A stretch of DNA of 64,000 nucleotides from Polynucleobacter meluiroseus (GTDB lineage Bacteria > Pseudomonadota > Gammaproteobacteria > Burkholderiales > Burkholderiaceae): contig CAMCVH010000001.1 in NCBI GenBank assembly GCA_945881875.1, forward strand, positions 186,001-250,000, given 5' to 3'. The notes beneath the pieces are model-generated. The model saw only the letters and a program-made list of their open reading frames with translations. It was not told the DNA's origin and did no database searches. Numbering within the stretch: the first letter of the stretch is position 1; each line of letters opens with the position of its first letter. A program made the position numbers and the translations under genes. Shown here piece after piece: positions 1 through 10,050 of the stretch.

Positions 1-1
1 A

Positions 2-400
2 AAATACCCATTAAAAGAATTGATGGCTGCGTGCATGCGTTACTTACCGTTTGCGCCACGTGATTTTTTAACTTTTGAATATTGCATGTTAGATGGTGTC
101 AATGACACCGATCAACATGCCAAAGAGTTGGTTGAGTTGCTCAAGAGAATTCCTTGCAAACTCAACCTCATTCCATTCAACCCATTCCCTGAATCTGGTT
201 TGAAGCGCTCTTCAACTGCTCGCGTTCAAGATTTTGCAAAACGTTTAATAGATTCTGGAATCATTACAACGGTTCGTAAAACTCGTGGTGATGATATCGC
301 TGCGGCTTGTGGTCAGTTGGCAGGTGATGTGCAGGATAGAACCAATGTGCGTGAGCGTATGCAAGTTGTTAAGTTTGATAGAGGCGTACTAGACGCATGA
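2..400 (+). CDS. rlmN: 23S rRNA (adenine2503-C2)-methyltransferase RlmN, C-terminal part
   Basis: This is the last 132 codons of RlmN, the radical-SAM enzyme that methylates C2 of A2503 in 23S rRNA and A37 in some tRNAs. The start lies before the window; frame 2 is open from the first base. Family signatures are present: the KYPLKELM segment, [11 protein letters not shown], the IPFNPFP loop, and near the end [19 protein letters not shown], whose Cys is the family's substrate-attacking cysteine. The radical-SAM CxxxCxxC motif must lie upstream, outside the window. Its stop overlaps the ATG of ispG by four bases, implying translational coupling. Confidence 0.96.
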   Translation, partial: KYPLKELMAACMRYLPFAPRDFLTFEYCMLDGVNDTDQHAKELVELLKRIPCKLNLIPFNPFPESGLKRSSTARVQDFAKRLIDSGIITTVRKTRGDDIAAACGQLAGDVQDRTNVRERMQVVKFDRGVLDA

Positions 401-1647
401 GTAACTCAATAAATTCAATTTCTAAACGCCGCATCTCAAGGCAGTCCGTGGTGCAGTGGCGTGATCAGATTGTTACTGTTGGTGGTGATGCGCCGGTACG
501 TGTTCAGTCTATGACGAATACTGATACTGCAGATGCCATCGGTACAGCAATCCAGATTAAAGAACTTGCTAGAGCTGGATCTGAAATTGTTCGAATCACT
601 GTTGATACGCCTGCAGCAGCTGCTGCCGTTCCAGCCATTCGTGAACAATTAGATAAATTGGGTGTTCATGTACCTCTTGTTGGTGACTTTCATTACAATG
701 GGCACACGCTACTTACCGACTATCCCGATTGTGCACAGGCACTTTCCAAGTATCGAATTAATCCGGGTAACGTTGGACAAGGTGCCAAGCGAGACACACA
801 GTTTTCACAAATGATTGAATTGGCTTGTCGTTATGACAAGCCCATACGTATTGGCGTTAACTGGGGTAGCTTGGATCAAGATTTATTAGCGAAGTTGCTA
901 GATGACAATGCGGCTCTTCCAAAGCCTTTGGAATTGCGTCAGGTTATGTCTGAGGCATTAATTCAGTCAGCCCTACAATCTGCTGCAAGAGCAGAAGAGA
1001 TTGGTTTGGGAGGAAATAAAATCATTTTGTCTTGCAAGGTGAGTGCAGTGCAGGATTTGATTTCGGTTTACCGAGATTTAGCTTCACGTTGTGATTACCC
1101 ATTACATCTGGGTCTTACTGAGGCCGGCATGGGAAGTAAGGGAATTGTTGCCTCAACGGCAGCCTTATCCATTTTGTTGCAAGAGGGTATTGGCGATACG
1201 ATTCGAGTTTCATTAACGCCGGAGCCTGGTGCGCCGCGTGAAAACGAAGTGATTGTTGCGCAAGAAATTTTGCAAACTATGGGTTTACGCCATTTCACTC
1301 CGATGGTGATTGCTTGCCCGGGTTGCGGTCGCACGACCAGCACTTACTTCCAAGAGTTAGCATCAAATATTCAGAGTTATTTGCGTCATCAAATGCCTAT
1401 TTGGAAAAAAGATCATCCTGGTGTTGAAGCAATGAACGTTGCTGTGATGGGTTGTATCGTTAATGGTCCAGGCGAAAGTAAACATGCCAATATTGGCATT
1501 TCCTTGCCAGGTACTGGCGAGTCTCCAGCGGCACCAGTTTTTGTTGATGGCGTTAAAGTAAAAACTCTTCGTGGCGATCACATCGCTGAAGAATTTCAAG
1601 TTATCGTTGATGAGTATGTCAAAAGTACTTATCAAACTAAAATTTAA
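397..1647 (+). CDS. ispG: 4-hydroxy-3-methylbut-2-enyl diphosphate synthase (flavodoxin)
   Basis: IspG (GcpE) catalyses the penultimate step of the MEP isoprenoid pathway, reductively opening MEcPP to HMBPP with a [4Fe-4S] cluster. The protein is 416 aa, usual for the proteobacterial form. The N-terminal TIM-barrel part carries the [10 protein letters not shown] signature. The cluster ligands are visible in the C-terminal part: C307 and C310 (ACPGCGRT), C353 ([10 protein letters not shown]) and E360. ATG at 397 overlaps the rlmN stop as ATGA, and hisS follows 13 bases after the stop, so this is an internal operon gene. The rlmN-ispG-hisS order is typical of betaproteobacteria. Confidence 0.97.
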   Translation: MSNSINSISKRRISRQSVVQWRDQIVTVGGDAPVRVQSMTNTDTADAIGTAIQIKELARAGSEIVRITVDTPAAAAAVPAIREQLDKLGVHVPLVGDFHYNGHTLLTDYPDCAQALSKYRINPGNVGQGAKRDTQFSQMIELACRYDKPIRIGVNWGSLDQDLLAKLLDDNAALPKPLELRQVMSEALIQSALQSAARAEEIGLGGNKIILSCKVSAVQDLISVYRDLASRCDYPLHLGLTEAGMGSKGIVASTAALSILLQEGIGDTIRVSLTPEPGAPRENEVIVAQEILQTMGLRHFTPMVIACPGCGRTTSTYFQELASNIQSYLRHQMPIWKKDHPGVEAMNVAVMGCIVNGPGESKHANIGISLPGTGESPAAPVFVDGVKVKTLRGDHIAEEFQVIVDEYVKSTYQTKI

Positions 1648-1660
1648 ATGACATCCATAT

Positions 1661-2992
1661 ATGAGTTCTAATCAAAACAATCAGGGCAACCAAGACAAGC
1701 AATCCAAAATCACTGGCGTAAGAGGAATGAATGACCTCTTGCCTGGTGAGGCTCCTCTATGGGCTCACTTAGAGCAATCGATTCAAAGCTTGGTGAGATC
1801 TTATGGCTATCAACAAATCAGAACTCCTATCGTTGAGCAAACCGCGTTGTTTAAGCGCGGAATTGGTGAAGTAACAGATATTGTTGAAAAAGAAATGTAC
1901 TCGTTTGAGGATAGCTTGAATGGGGAGCAACTCACACTTCGTCCAGAAGGTACGGCAGCCGTAGTGAGAGCAGTCATTGAACATAATTTGTTATACGAAG
2001 GACCTAAGCGTCTTTGGTACACGGGACCGATGTTCAGGCATGAGCGTCCTCAGCGAGGTCGCTATCGCCAATTCCATCAATTGGGTATCGAGGCACTTGG
2101 TTTTGCCGGTCCTGATATTGATGCTGAAATTATTTTGATGTGTCAGCGTCTTTGGGATGACTTGGGTTTATTTGGCGTTCGCTTGGAATTAAATTCTTTG
2201 GGTCAAGCCAATGAGCGAGCAGCACATCGTGAGGCATTGATTGATCACTTTAAAAAGTATGAATCAGAATTAGACGAAGATGCTAGGCGTCGACTTAATA
2301 CCAATCCTCTTCGAATCTTGGATAGTAAAAATCCAGACATGATGCCGATCGTGGAGTCTGCTCCGCAATTATTAAGTTTTTTAGGTGAAGAATCTCTTAA
2401 ACATTTTGAGGGTGTTCAGCGTTTGCTGAAATCTAACAACATACCTTTCACGATCAACCCACGTCTTGTGCGCGGTCTTGACTACTACAACCTCACTGTT
2501 TTTGAGTGGGTGACTGATCAGTTGGGATCTCAAGGAACTATTGCAGGTGGTGGTCGTTACGATCCTTTGATGGCACAAATGGGAGGTAAGCCTTCTCCCG
2601 CTTGTGGCTGGGCCATGGGTATGGAGCGAGTCATTGAGTTGATGAAAGAGCAGGGGCTTACCTCTGATCTAGAGGCTGGTTGTGATGTTTATATCTTGCA
2701 CCAAGCTGGTGACACTTTAGAGGCTGCCATGGTAGTGGCTGAGAGATTGAGAAGTGCTGGTATTGAAGTAATCTTGCACTGTTCGCCTGATGGAGATGCA
2801 GCCAGCTTTAAATCTCAGATGAAAAAGGCGGATAGCAGTGGTGCGGCTTATGCGATTATTATTGGGCCTGATGAGTTAGAAGCAGGTCAAGCCCAGTTGA
2901 AAGATTTAAGGGGTGATGGTCAGCAATTGACTGTTGCACTTGATGGCTTGGTTGATGCTGTCATCAATCAATTAATTACTATTTCAGAATAA
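1661..2992 (+). CDS. hisS: Histidyl-tRNA synthetase
   Basis: HisRS charges tRNA-His in the cytoplasm. The 443 aa length fits bacterial class II HisRS. The class II catalytic core is clear: motif 2 around residue 124 ([17 protein letters not shown]), the histidine-specific [13 protein letters not shown] stretch starting at R271, and the GGGRYDPL loop of motif 3, followed by a C-terminal anticodon-binding domain. A polar Asn/Gln-rich stretch of about 20 residues ([15 protein letters not shown]) precedes the conserved start of the fold and is probably disordered. A HisRS-like paralogue without tRNA function, hisZ, lies 7 kb downstream. Confidence 0.97.
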   Translation: MSSNQNNQGNQDKQSKITGVRGMNDLLPGEAPLWAHLEQSIQSLVRSYGYQQIRTPIVEQTALFKRGIGEVTDIVEKEMYSFEDSLNGEQLTLRPEGTAAVVRAVIEHNLLYEGPKRLWYTGPMFRHERPQRGRYRQFHQLGIEALGFAGPDIDAEIILMCQRLWDDLGLFGVRLELNSLGQANERAAHREALIDHFKKYESELDEDARRRLNTNPLRILDSKNPDMMPIVESAPQLLSFLGEESLKHFEGVQRLLKSNNIPFTINPRLVRGLDYYNLTVFEWVTDQLGSQGTIAGGGRYDPLMAQMGGKPSPACGWAMGMERVIELMKEQGLTSDLEAGCDVYILHQAGDTLEAAMVVAERLRSAGIEVILHCSPDGDAASFKSQMKKADSSGAAYAIIIGPDELEAGQAQLKDLRGDGQQLTVALDGLVDAVINQLITISE

Positions 2993-3003
2993 GTGAACAC
3001 GAT

Positions 3004-3651
3004 ATGCATTTCAACTTAGAAGAACAAGAACAATTAGCTGAATTTAAAGCCTGGTGGAAGCGCTTTGGAAAATGGATATTAGCAACCATAGTTGCTGTAA
3101 CTGTTGGCTATGGATCCTACGCGACCTATGGCTGGTGGAATAAGAAAAGTGCCCTTGGCGCAAGCAAAATTTATGAGTTGGTATTAACTGGTGCGCAAAA
3201 ACAAGACATTCCTTTAATACTAAAGGCGACAGCTGATCTACAAGATCAATTTCAATCAACTAGCTATGCTGGAATGGCTTCATTAGTTGCGGCGCAAGTC
3301 ACGAATGCTGCTGGAGATTTAGCTAATTCAGAAAAGAATCTTCGTTGGGCAGTAGAGAAAGCCAAGGTTGATGCTCATCAAGACATTGCTAGAGCCCGTT
3401 TAGTTTCTTTATTAATTGATCAAGATAAGTTTGATGAAGCACGCAAAGTAGCGGCCGCATCCGTTTCAAAACCTTTCGAGCCATTGATACTTGAGAGGCG
3501 TGGTGACGTTGAGTTTGCGCAACAAAAAAATGCTGAAGCCCGAAAGTTTTATCAACAAGGTTGGGATTTATTGCTCAAGAACGCTGATGCTTCTGATGAG
3601 TCGAAGCGATTATTAAAAGTTAAGTTAGATGCAGTAGGGGGTCGTTCATGA
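3004..3651 (+). CDS. yfgM: YfgM-family ancillary SecYEG translocon subunit
   Basis: A 215 aa inner-membrane protein with one N-terminal transmembrane helix (about residues 22-46, FGKWILATIVAVTVGYGSY) and a periplasmic tetratricopeptide-like helical domain. This matches the YfgM family (DUF2133/TPR_21), which in E. coli binds SecYEG and the chaperone PpiD. The position between hisS and bamB is the same as in E. coli, which strongly supports the call. The stop overlaps the bamB ATG by four bases. The TPR helices are inferred from the alternating helical pattern (ARARLVSLLIDQDKFDEARK, DVEFAQQKNAEARKFYQQGW) and not computed. Confidence 0.9.
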   Translation: MHFNLEEQEQLAEFKAWWKRFGKWILATIVAVTVGYGSYATYGWWNKKSALGASKIYELVLTGAQKQDIPLILKATADLQDQFQSTSYAGMASLVAAQVTNAAGDLANSEKNLRWAVEKAKVDAHQDIARARLVSLLIDQDKFDEARKVAAASVSKPFEPLILERRGDVEFAQQKNAEARKFYQQGWDLLLKNADASDESKRLLKVKLDAVGGRS

Positions 3652-4796
3652 ACCGTTCAATATCTCGTATCGCAGCTGTTTCATTCTTCTCAGTTTTATT
3701 TCTTGGTGTCGGCCTCTCGGCCTGCTCAAGCTCTAAAACAAGAGAGCCAAGTAAGCTAGTTTCAGTTGACGAGAAGCTAAGCGTTACCTCTATTTGGTCA
3801 ACAAGTGTTGGTAAATCTGATACTTTTATCATGCGTCCCGTTGTGGCTGGCGACTATATCTATACCTCTGCTGGTAATGGATTAATTACTAAGATCGATG
3901 TTTTAAGTGGTAAGAAAGTTTGGGAGGTGAGAGCACCTGCAGACCTTTCTTCTGGCCCGGGTAGCGATGGTAATGTAATTGTTGTTGGTACGGCAAAAGG
4001 ACTGGTGTTTGCCTTCAACTCTCAAGGTGAAAAAATTTGGGAAGAAACTGTTGGTAGTGAAGTATTAACGGAGCCTTTGGTTTTAGGTGGTGTTGCCATT
4101 ATTAGAACGATAGACAATCGCTTTTTCGGATTGGATGCCAAAACAGGTAAGCGTCGTTGGACTTACATTCGCCCACAAACAGCTCTTGCACTCAGAACAA
4201 GTTTTGCTATGGTGCCTGTTGCCGCAGATGCTTTTGTAACAGGATTTTCTGGTGGAAAAATTGGTGTAATGGGTTTAACAAGTGGCAACGTTCTATGGGA
4301 AGCTTCTCTTGCCTACCCGAAGGGTTTTTCTGAAATTGAGCGTATGACTGATGTTGCCGCAAGACCTACTTTAATTGGTCGTCGATTATGTGCAGTGGCA
4401 TTCCAGGGTCGTATTGGTTGTGGTGACTTAAACACAGGCAACTTTATTTGGACCAAAGATTTTTCAAGCTACACCGGTACTGCTCAATCTCAAGAGTTTG
4501 TATTTGCGGCTGATGAAAAATCTCATCTAGTAGCATACCGTGCTGATGATGGTGTTGAAGTATGGCGCAACGAAACGATGACTTGGCGTGATCTTGGTGA
4601 GCCGTTGGCTGCCGGTCGTTTATTGGTGATGGGTGACAAGCAGGGCTATTTACATTTCTTGGAGCAATCTAGTGGTAAAGCGATTGCACGCATTCGGGTT
4701 GATAGCAGTGCGATTAATGCTGCTCCAATTGTTGCTAACGGTTTATTGATTGTGCAATCTAGAAGCGGTTCTTTGGCTGCCTATAAACCCAACTAA
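3648..4796 (+). CDS. bamB: Outer membrane protein assembly factor BamB (lipoprotein)
   Basis: BamB is the beta-propeller lipoprotein of the BAM complex, which inserts beta-barrel proteins into the outer membrane. The 382 aa precursor has a lipoprotein signal peptide ending in LSAC, with C26 as the expected lipidation site. Repeated PQQ-type propeller blades are visible (KIDVLSGKKVWEVRAP, GLDAKTGKRRWTY, MGLTSGNVLWEA, CGDLNTGNFIWTKDF, YRADDGVEVWRNE). ATG at 3648 overlaps the yfgM stop (ATGA). An 83-base gap separates it from der, the first real gap in this operon. Confidence 0.95.
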   Translation: MNRSISRIAAVSFFSVLFLGVGLSACSSSKTREPSKLVSVDEKLSVTSIWSTSVGKSDTFIMRPVVAGDYIYTSAGNGLITKIDVLSGKKVWEVRAPADLSSGPGSDGNVIVVGTAKGLVFAFNSQGEKIWEETVGSEVLTEPLVLGGVAIIRTIDNRFFGLDAKTGKRRWTYIRPQTALALRTSFAMVPVAADAFVTGFSGGKIGVMGLTSGNVLWEASLAYPKGFSEIERMTDVAARPTLIGRRLCAVAFQGRIGCGDLNTGNFIWTKDFSSYTGTAQSQEFVFAADEKSHLVAYRADDGVEVWRNETMTWRDLGEPLAAGRLLVMGDKQGYLHFLEQSSGKAIARIRVDSSAINAAPIVANGLLIVQSRSGSLAAYKPN

Positions 4797-4809
4797 TATT
4801 TTTAAAATA

Positions 4810-4866
4810 TCTAACTAAGACTATAAAAATAACAAATGACCTTGATTGGTCCCAGAGATAGTTAGA
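4810..4866 (+). other. Possible stem-loop in the der leader
   Basis: In the 83 bases between bamB and der, TCTAACTA (4810-4817) is the exact inverse complement of TAGTTAGA (4859-4866). Inside the loop GACC (4838-4841) can pair with GGTC (4848-4851). The outer arm ends 13 bases before the der ATG and so overlaps the purine-rich ribosome-binding region. No T-tract follows, so it is not a terminator. The stems are AT-rich and may be accidental. Confidence 0.3.
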
Positions 4867-4879
4867 AAGTAAAAGAATT

Positions 4880-6238
4880 ATGAAGCCAGTTATAGCTATT
4901 GTGGGACGCCCGAACGTTGGTAAGTCGACTTTATTTAACCGACTGACACGTTCGCGTGATGCCTTAGTGGCTGATTTTTCAGGACTGACACGTGATCGCC
5001 ACTATGGTAATGGTCGCGTGGGTGAGCGTGAGTTCATCTGTATTGATACGGGTGGTTTTGAGCCCGTAGCTAAAACAGGCATTTTGGCTGAGATGGCCAA
5101 ACAAACTAAGCAAGCTGTTGTTGAAGCCGATATTGTGATTTTATTGGTTGATGCGCGTTTAGGTATGGCGCCACAAGATCGCGTCATTGCCGATTTCTTA
5201 CGCAAGACTGGTCGCCCAATTGTTTTGGCAGTGAATAAAGCTGAAGGTATGGCTTATGCAACTGTGACAGCAGATTTTTATGAATTAGGTCTCGGTGATC
5301 CAATCGCGATTTCATCAGCGCACGGCGATGGTGTGCGTCAGATGATTGAGGACTCTCTAGATGCTCTAGGCATTCCTGATGAGCCTGAGGAAGAAGAGCG
5401 TGGCGACCGTCCTATGCGGATAGCGGTTGTTGGCCGTCCTAACGTCGGTAAATCCACATTCATCAATACTTTGATTGGTGAAGAGCGCGTTATTGCTTTT
5501 GATATGCCGGGCACCACAAGAGATGCGATTGATGTTCCGTTCACGCGTAATGGCAAACCTTATGTGATGATTGATACGGCTGGTCTGCGCAAGCGCGGCA
5601 AGGTATTTGAGGCCATTGAAAAGTTTTCGGTTGTCAAAACCTTGCAAGCGATTGCTGATGCCAACGTTGTTATTTTGATGTTAGATGCTCAGCAAGACAT
5701 TTCTGAGCAAGATGCCCACATCGCAGGATTTATTGTGGATGCAGGCAGAGCTTTGGTTCTAGCGGTCAATAAATGGGATGGCATGGATGACTACAACAAA
5801 GAACGTGCTCGTACTGACATTGCTAGAAAATTACGCTTCTTAGATTTTGCAAACGTTCATCCTATTTCAGCTATCAAAGGTTTTGGCATTAAAGAATTAT
5901 TTAAAGATGTTGATGCGGCCTATGGTGCAGCTATGTCTAAGATGCCAACACCTAAGCTCACCAGAATTTTGGAGGAGGCTGTAGAGTTTCAGCAACCTAA
6001 ACGTGTGGGTATGTCTCGGCCTAAGATGCGCTATGCTCACCAGGGCGGATCTAACCCTCCGATTGTGGTTATCCACGGTAATGCATTAAGTGGAGTCACT
6101 GATAGTTACCGTCGATACTTGGAAGGCCGCTTTAGAGAAGCGTTTAAATTGCGCGGAACACCCCTAAGATTAGAGTTCCGTACTGGCCAAAACCCCTTTG
6201 TTGACCAGGATAAAGGTAAGAAAAAACGAGGTAAGTAG
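4880..6238 (+). CDS. der: Ribosome-associated GTPase Der (EngA)
   Basis: Der is an essential GTPase for 50S ribosome maturation, unusual in carrying two GTP-binding domains in tandem. Both are intact: the first P-loop GRPNVGKST is at residues 9-17 and the second, identical, at 185-193. Each is followed by a DTGG/DTAG G3 motif and an NKxE/NKWD G4 motif (NKAEG; NKWDG). A C-terminal KH-like domain and the lysine-rich tail DKGKKKRGK complete the usual layout at 452 aa. It follows bamB as in most proteobacteria and precedes hfq as in other betaproteobacteria. Confidence 0.97.
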   Translation: MKPVIAIVGRPNVGKSTLFNRLTRSRDALVADFSGLTRDRHYGNGRVGEREFICIDTGGFEPVAKTGILAEMAKQTKQAVVEADIVILLVDARLGMAPQDRVIADFLRKTGRPIVLAVNKAEGMAYATVTADFYELGLGDPIAISSAHGDGVRQMIEDSLDALGIPDEPEEEERGDRPMRIAVVGRPNVGKSTFINTLIGEERVIAFDMPGTTRDAIDVPFTRNGKPYVMIDTAGLRKRGKVFEAIEKFSVVKTLQAIADANVVILMLDAQQDISEQDAHIAGFIVDAGRALVLAVNKWDGMDDYNKERARTDIARKLRFLDFANVHPISAIKGFGIKELFKDVDAAYGAAMSKMPTPKLTRILEEAVEFQQPKRVGMSRPKMRYAHQGGSNPPIVVIHGNALSGVTDSYRRYLEGRFREAFKLRGTPLRLEFRTGQNPFVDQDKGKKKRGK

Positions 6239-6337
6239 CAAATTTCTACAGCTTCGATATAGTAGAAGCATGTGTTACTCGTTTTAATAATTTTACAAAG
6301 CAAGACTCCCAATAAATAAAAAGAAAGAAGGAGCGGC

Positions 6338-6583
6338 ATGAACGCTAATAAAAACCAACTATTGCAAGATCCATTTTTAAATGCCTTGCGCAAAGAGCAC
6401 ATTCCTGTTTCTATTTACTTAGTCAACGGTATCAAGTTACAAGGCAATGTTGAATCATTTGATCAATATGTCATTTTGCTTCGCAATACAGTGACTCAAA
6501 TGGTCTATAAACACGCGATTTCAACTGTTGTTCCAGCTAGAGCCGTGGAGTTCAAGCTTGAAGAAGGAACTCCTAATACTTAA
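6338..6583 (+). CDS. hfq: RNA chaperone Hfq
   Basis: Hfq forms a hexameric Sm-like ring that pairs small RNAs with mRNAs. The 81 aa protein has the N-terminal [19 protein letters not shown] segment, the Sm1 motif through [19 protein letters not shown] and the Sm2 motif [10 protein letters not shown]. The C-terminal tail is short ([11 protein letters not shown]), as in other betaproteobacteria and unlike the long E. coli tail. The ATG has a strong Shine-Dalgarno (AAGGAG), so hfq should be well translated. hflX begins six bases after the stop. Confidence 0.97.
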   Translation: MNANKNQLLQDPFLNALRKEHIPVSIYLVNGIKLQGNVESFDQYVILLRNTVTQMVYKHAISTVVPARAVEFKLEEGTPNT

Positions 6584-6589
6584 TTAAGT

Positions 6590-7813
6590 ATGGAAGCAGT
6601 TAAAGCAGCCCTTATTGGAATAGATCCTGGTGGTAAACCTGATTTTGCCGACAGCATGGCTGAACTCAATCTTTTAGCATCAAGCGCTGGCTCTCAACCA
6701 GTCATGACGATGATTGCTAAACGCGCCAAACCTGATCCAGCTCTTTACATGGGTTCAGGAAAGGCAACAGAACTTCGTGAACAAATAGAGGCTAATGAAG
6801 TAGAGCTTGCAATCTTTAATCACGCCTTGTCTCCAGTTCAGCAAAGAAATTTAGAGAGACATCTCAATTGTCATGTCATTGACCGCACAGGACTAATTCT
6901 TGATATTTTTGCTCAACGTGCCAAGAGTCATGTGGGTAAGACGCAAGTTCAGTTAGCCAATGTGCGCTACCAAGTTTCAAGACTTGTCAAAGCTTGGAGT
7001 CACTTAGAGCGTCAAAAGGGCGGTATTGGTATGCGTGGCGGTCCCGGTGAAACGCAGATGGAGTTGGACCGCCGAATGCTAGAGAATAAAGCTAAGCGTC
7101 TTCAGACTGAACTAGACAAATTGCAACGCCAGCAGGCCACTCAAAGAAGATCTCGGGAGAAAAGCGGGGTGTTTTCTGTTTCATTGGTAGGTTACACAAA
7201 CACGGGTAAATCGACACTATTTAATGCTTTAACCAAAGCAGGCTCCTATGCCGCTGACCAATTGTTTGCAACTTTAGATACAACTTCTAGAAAGGTTTAT
7301 TTACCCGAGATTGGTAATGCAGTTATTTCTGATACGGTTGGTTTTATTCGTGATCTCCCTCACCAATTGGTTGAGGCCTTCCGAGCAACGTTGGATGAGA
7401 CCGTTCGGGCTGATTTATTACTACATGTTGTGGATGCTTCAAGCCTCGATAGAGAGCAGCAAATGCTTGAAGTCGATAAGGTTCTGGCCGAGATTGGTGC
7501 TGACCAAAGCCCTCAGTTAATTGTGGTTAATAAGATTGATCAAGTTCCTGCTTTAATGGAACGCGGACCAACATTACGCTATGACAGAAATGGCAAGATT
7601 GTCGCTATTTATGTTTCAGCCAAAGAGGGATTGGGTTTGGATCTTCTGCGGGAGACTTTGGCAGATTTTGCGAAGAACACTGATAGAATCAAACCTACTG
7701 AAGAGCTCGTCCCGTCAGTTGCAGATTTAGAAACACAGGCCCCAACTAAGCGTTGGGAATCTTTAGATATTTTTCATACTCGTACAGGGCTGTACTCTCC
7801 ATTCGATGCGTAA
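6590..7813 (+). CDS. hflX: Ribosome-associated GTPase HflX
   Basis: HflX is a GTPase that binds the 50S subunit and splits stalled 70S ribosomes after heat or antibiotic stress. At 407 aa it is near the usual length. The N-terminal HflX domain ends in the diagnostic glycine-rich linker GGIGMRGGPGETQMELDRR, followed by a coiled coil (about residues 165-190) and the G domain with P-loop GYTNTGKST at 201-209, DTVGF (G3) and NKID (G4). The last eight bases overlap the start of hflK. The hfq-hflX-hflK-hflC order is conserved across beta- and gammaproteobacteria. Confidence 0.96.
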   Translation: MEAVKAALIGIDPGGKPDFADSMAELNLLASSAGSQPVMTMIAKRAKPDPALYMGSGKATELREQIEANEVELAIFNHALSPVQQRNLERHLNCHVIDRTGLILDIFAQRAKSHVGKTQVQLANVRYQVSRLVKAWSHLERQKGGIGMRGGPGETQMELDRRMLENKAKRLQTELDKLQRQQATQRRSREKSGVFSVSLVGYTNTGKSTLFNALTKAGSYAADQLFATLDTTSRKVYLPEIGNAVISDTVGFIRDLPHQLVEAFRATLDETVRADLLLHVVDASSLDREQQMLEVDKVLAEIGADQSPQLIVVNKIDQVPALMERGPTLRYDRNGKIVAIYVSAKEGLGLDLLRETLADFAKNTDRIKPTEELVPSVADLETQAPTKRWESLDIFHTRTGLYSPFDA

Positions 7814-9143
7814 ATTACTTCAAATTTTCTCAGTTAATGATCCTGGTTGGGGCAATAACCACCAGTCAGACCCAAAACGTGGTCAAGATGACAAAGATAC
7901 CAACGCTTCCAAGCCAGAAGAGAGACCTCGTCAGCCTCAAAAGCAAGATGGTCCTCCGGACTTAGATCAGCTATGGAACGACTTTAATCAGCGTTTAAAT
8001 GGTCTATTTAAAGGCAAAGGTAAGGGTGGTGGTAATAATCAGCCTCCTGGTTCAAAAGGCCCTACTGGTGACGGCATGAAGCCTGGTATTGGTGTTGGTA
8101 TTGTTGTGGCGATTGCTGTGGTGGTTTGGTTATTTAGCGGTTTTTTCATGATCCAAGAGGGTCAAACTGGTGTGGTGCTTCAGTTTGGTAAATACAGCAA
8201 TACAACCTTACCGGGTATCAACTATCGTTTGCCATGGCCGATTCAATCACACGAAGTAGTTAATTTATCAGCCATCCGTTCTGTTGAAGTGGGTAGAAAC
8301 TCAGTCATCAAAGCATCGAATCTTAAAGATTCATCCATGTTGACCGAAGATGAAAACATCATTGATGTGAAGTTTGCTGTTCAGTATCGATTAAAAGATG
8401 CATCCGAATATTTATTCAATAACAAAGAGCCGGATGCTGCCGTTGTTCAATCCGCTGAAACAGCTGTTCGCGAAATTGTGGGTAAGAGCAAGATGGATAA
8501 CGTCTTGTATGAGAACCGTGAAAAGCTAGCGATTGACTTGAACGTGTCTATTCAAAAAATTCTTGATAGCTACAAAGCAGGTATTTTTGTGACCAGCGTG
8601 ACTGTTCAAAACGTTCAGCCACCTGAGCAAGTTCAGGCTGCATTTGATGATGCTGTTAAGGCGGGTCAAGATCGTGAACGCTTAAAGAACGAAGGTCAGG
8701 CTTATGCTAACGACATCATTCCGAAAGCTCGTGGTGCTGCCGATCGCTTGATGCAAGAAGCTGAGGGTTACAAAGCTAAAGTAGTTGCTACTGCAGAGGG
8801 TGATGCAACACGCTTTAGGTTAGTTCAGGCTGAATATGCTAAAGCCCCTCAAGTTACTCGTGAGCGTATGTATATCGACACGATGCAAGAGATCTATAAC
8901 AACGTCACGAAGGTACTGGTTGATCAAAGATCAAATGGTAGTAGTTTGCTCTATCTACCGCTGGATAAACTGATCCAGCAAGTAACACCATCGACATTGC
9001 CTAATATTCCGTCTTCAAATACGGTGGGTAATACGCCAGCTAATATTTCTACGCCACTGACAAGTGCCCCTAACTTAAACACTGCGCCTGCAGCTAACTC
9101 CCCTCGAGATAGCTCAAACGGTTTGCGTAGTCGTGAGCGCTAG
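7806..9143 (+). CDS. hflK: Membrane protease modulator HflK
   Basis: HflK with HflC forms the large SPFH cage around the FtsH protease in the inner membrane and limits its access to membrane substrates. At 445 aa it has a long Gly/Asn/Gln-rich cytoplasmic N-terminus that includes SVNDPGWG, one transmembrane helix at about residues 95-115, then the SPFH (band 7) domain starting EGQTGVVLQFGKYSNT, a helical coiled-coil region, and a low-complexity Ser/Asn/Pro tail. The ATG lies inside the last codons of hflX (8-base overlap), suggesting re-initiation. Confidence 0.96.
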   Translation: MRKLLQIFSVNDPGWGNNHQSDPKRGQDDKDTNASKPEERPRQPQKQDGPPDLDQLWNDFNQRLNGLFKGKGKGGGNNQPPGSKGPTGDGMKPGIGVGIVVAIAVVVWLFSGFFMIQEGQTGVVLQFGKYSNTTLPGINYRLPWPIQSHEVVNLSAIRSVEVGRNSVIKASNLKDSSMLTEDENIIDVKFAVQYRLKDASEYLFNNKEPDAAVVQSAETAVREIVGKSKMDNVLYENREKLAIDLNVSIQKILDSYKAGIFVTSVTVQNVQPPEQVQAAFDDAVKAGQDRERLKNEGQAYANDIIPKARGAADRLMQEAEGYKAKVVATAEGDATRFRLVQAEYAKAPQVTRERMYIDTMQEIYNNVTKVLVDQRSNGSSLLYLPLDKLIQQVTPSTLPNIPSSNTVGNTPANISTPLTSAPNLNTAPAANSPRDSSNGLRSRER

Positions 9144-9153
9144 GAGTTAAAAA

Positions 9154-10050
9154 ATGACCAATCGTATATTCCCACTCATTGCCGGATTTTTTTTAATAGT
9201 CGGCATCCTTTCATCAACCATTTTTGTCGTTGACCAACGTCAATATGCCGCTGTGTTCGCGTTCGGTGAATTGAAGCGCGTCGTCGAAGAGCCAGGTTTG
9301 CAATTTAAGTTACCGCCACCATTTCAGAGTGTTCAATTCTTTGAGCGTCGTATTTTGACAATTGATACGCCAGATGCTGAGCGTTTTATCACTGCTGAAA
9401 AGAAAAACTTATTGGTTGATTCTTATGTCAAGTGGCGCATAGTTGAGCCACGTCGTTTCTTCATCAGTTTCCGTGGTGATCAACGTATGGCCCAAGATCG
9501 TTTGAATCAGCTTGTAAAGTCAGCCTTAAATGAGGAATTCACTAAACGTACAGTTAGAGAATTGATTTCAGAACAGCGCGAGCAAGTGATGCAAAATATT
9601 CGTAAAAAAGTGGCAGAAGAAGCGGCTGATATCGGTATTGAAATTGTGGATGTTCGTTTAAAGCGTATTGATTTACTCGCCGAAATTAGTGAATCAGTTT
9701 TCCGTCGTATGGAAGCCGAGCGCAAACGAGTAGCTAATGAACTTCGTTCAACTGGCGCTGCTGAATCTGAAAAGATCAGAGCTGATGCTGAACGTCAGCG
9801 CGATGTTATTTTGTCTCGTGCGTATCGTGATGCTCAAACGATCAAAGGTTCTGGCGATGCCACTGCTACAAAACTTTATGGTGAGTCGTTTGGTCGTGAT
9901 CCTCAGTTTGCGCAGTTTTATAGAAGCTTAGATGCTTACCGCACGAGCTTTAAGACTAAGCAAGATTTGATGGTCATCGAGCCTAACTCAGAATTTTTAA
10001 AGTTCATGAGAAGCAGTCGTTTGAATGGCTCTAATCCGGCGTCTAAATAA
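9154..10050 (+). CDS. hflC: Membrane protease modulator HflC
   Basis: HflC is the partner of HflK in the FtsH-regulating SPFH complex. It is 298 aa: an N-terminal transmembrane helix (about residues 5-27), a band 7 domain (VVDQRQYAAVFAFGELKRV onward), and the C-terminal helical region with EAERKRVANELRSTGAAESE that assembles with HflK. A good Shine-Dalgarno (GGAG) lies before the ATG, 10 bases after hflK. Its TAA shares one base with the hisZ ATG (TAATG). Confidence 0.96.
   Translation: MTNRIFPLIAGFFLIVGILSSTIFVVDQRQYAAVFAFGELKRVVEEPGLQFKLPPPFQSVQFFERRILTIDTPDAERFITAEKKNLLVDSYVKWRIVEPRRFFISFRGDQRMAQDRLNQLVKSALNEEFTKRTVRELISEQREQVMQNIRKKVAEEAADIGIEIVDVRLKRIDLLAEISESVFRRMEAERKRVANELRSTGAAESEKIRADAERQRDVILSRAYRDAQTIKGSGDATATKLYGESFGRDPQFAQFYRSLDAYRTSFKTKQDLMVIEPNSEFLKFMRSSRLNGSNPASK

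Noticed and set aside
6106-6402. 98-codon antisense frame across the der-hfq junction
   Set aside because: It is Leu/Cys/Phe-rich with no family resemblance and covers the 3' end of der and the ribosome-binding site of hfq.
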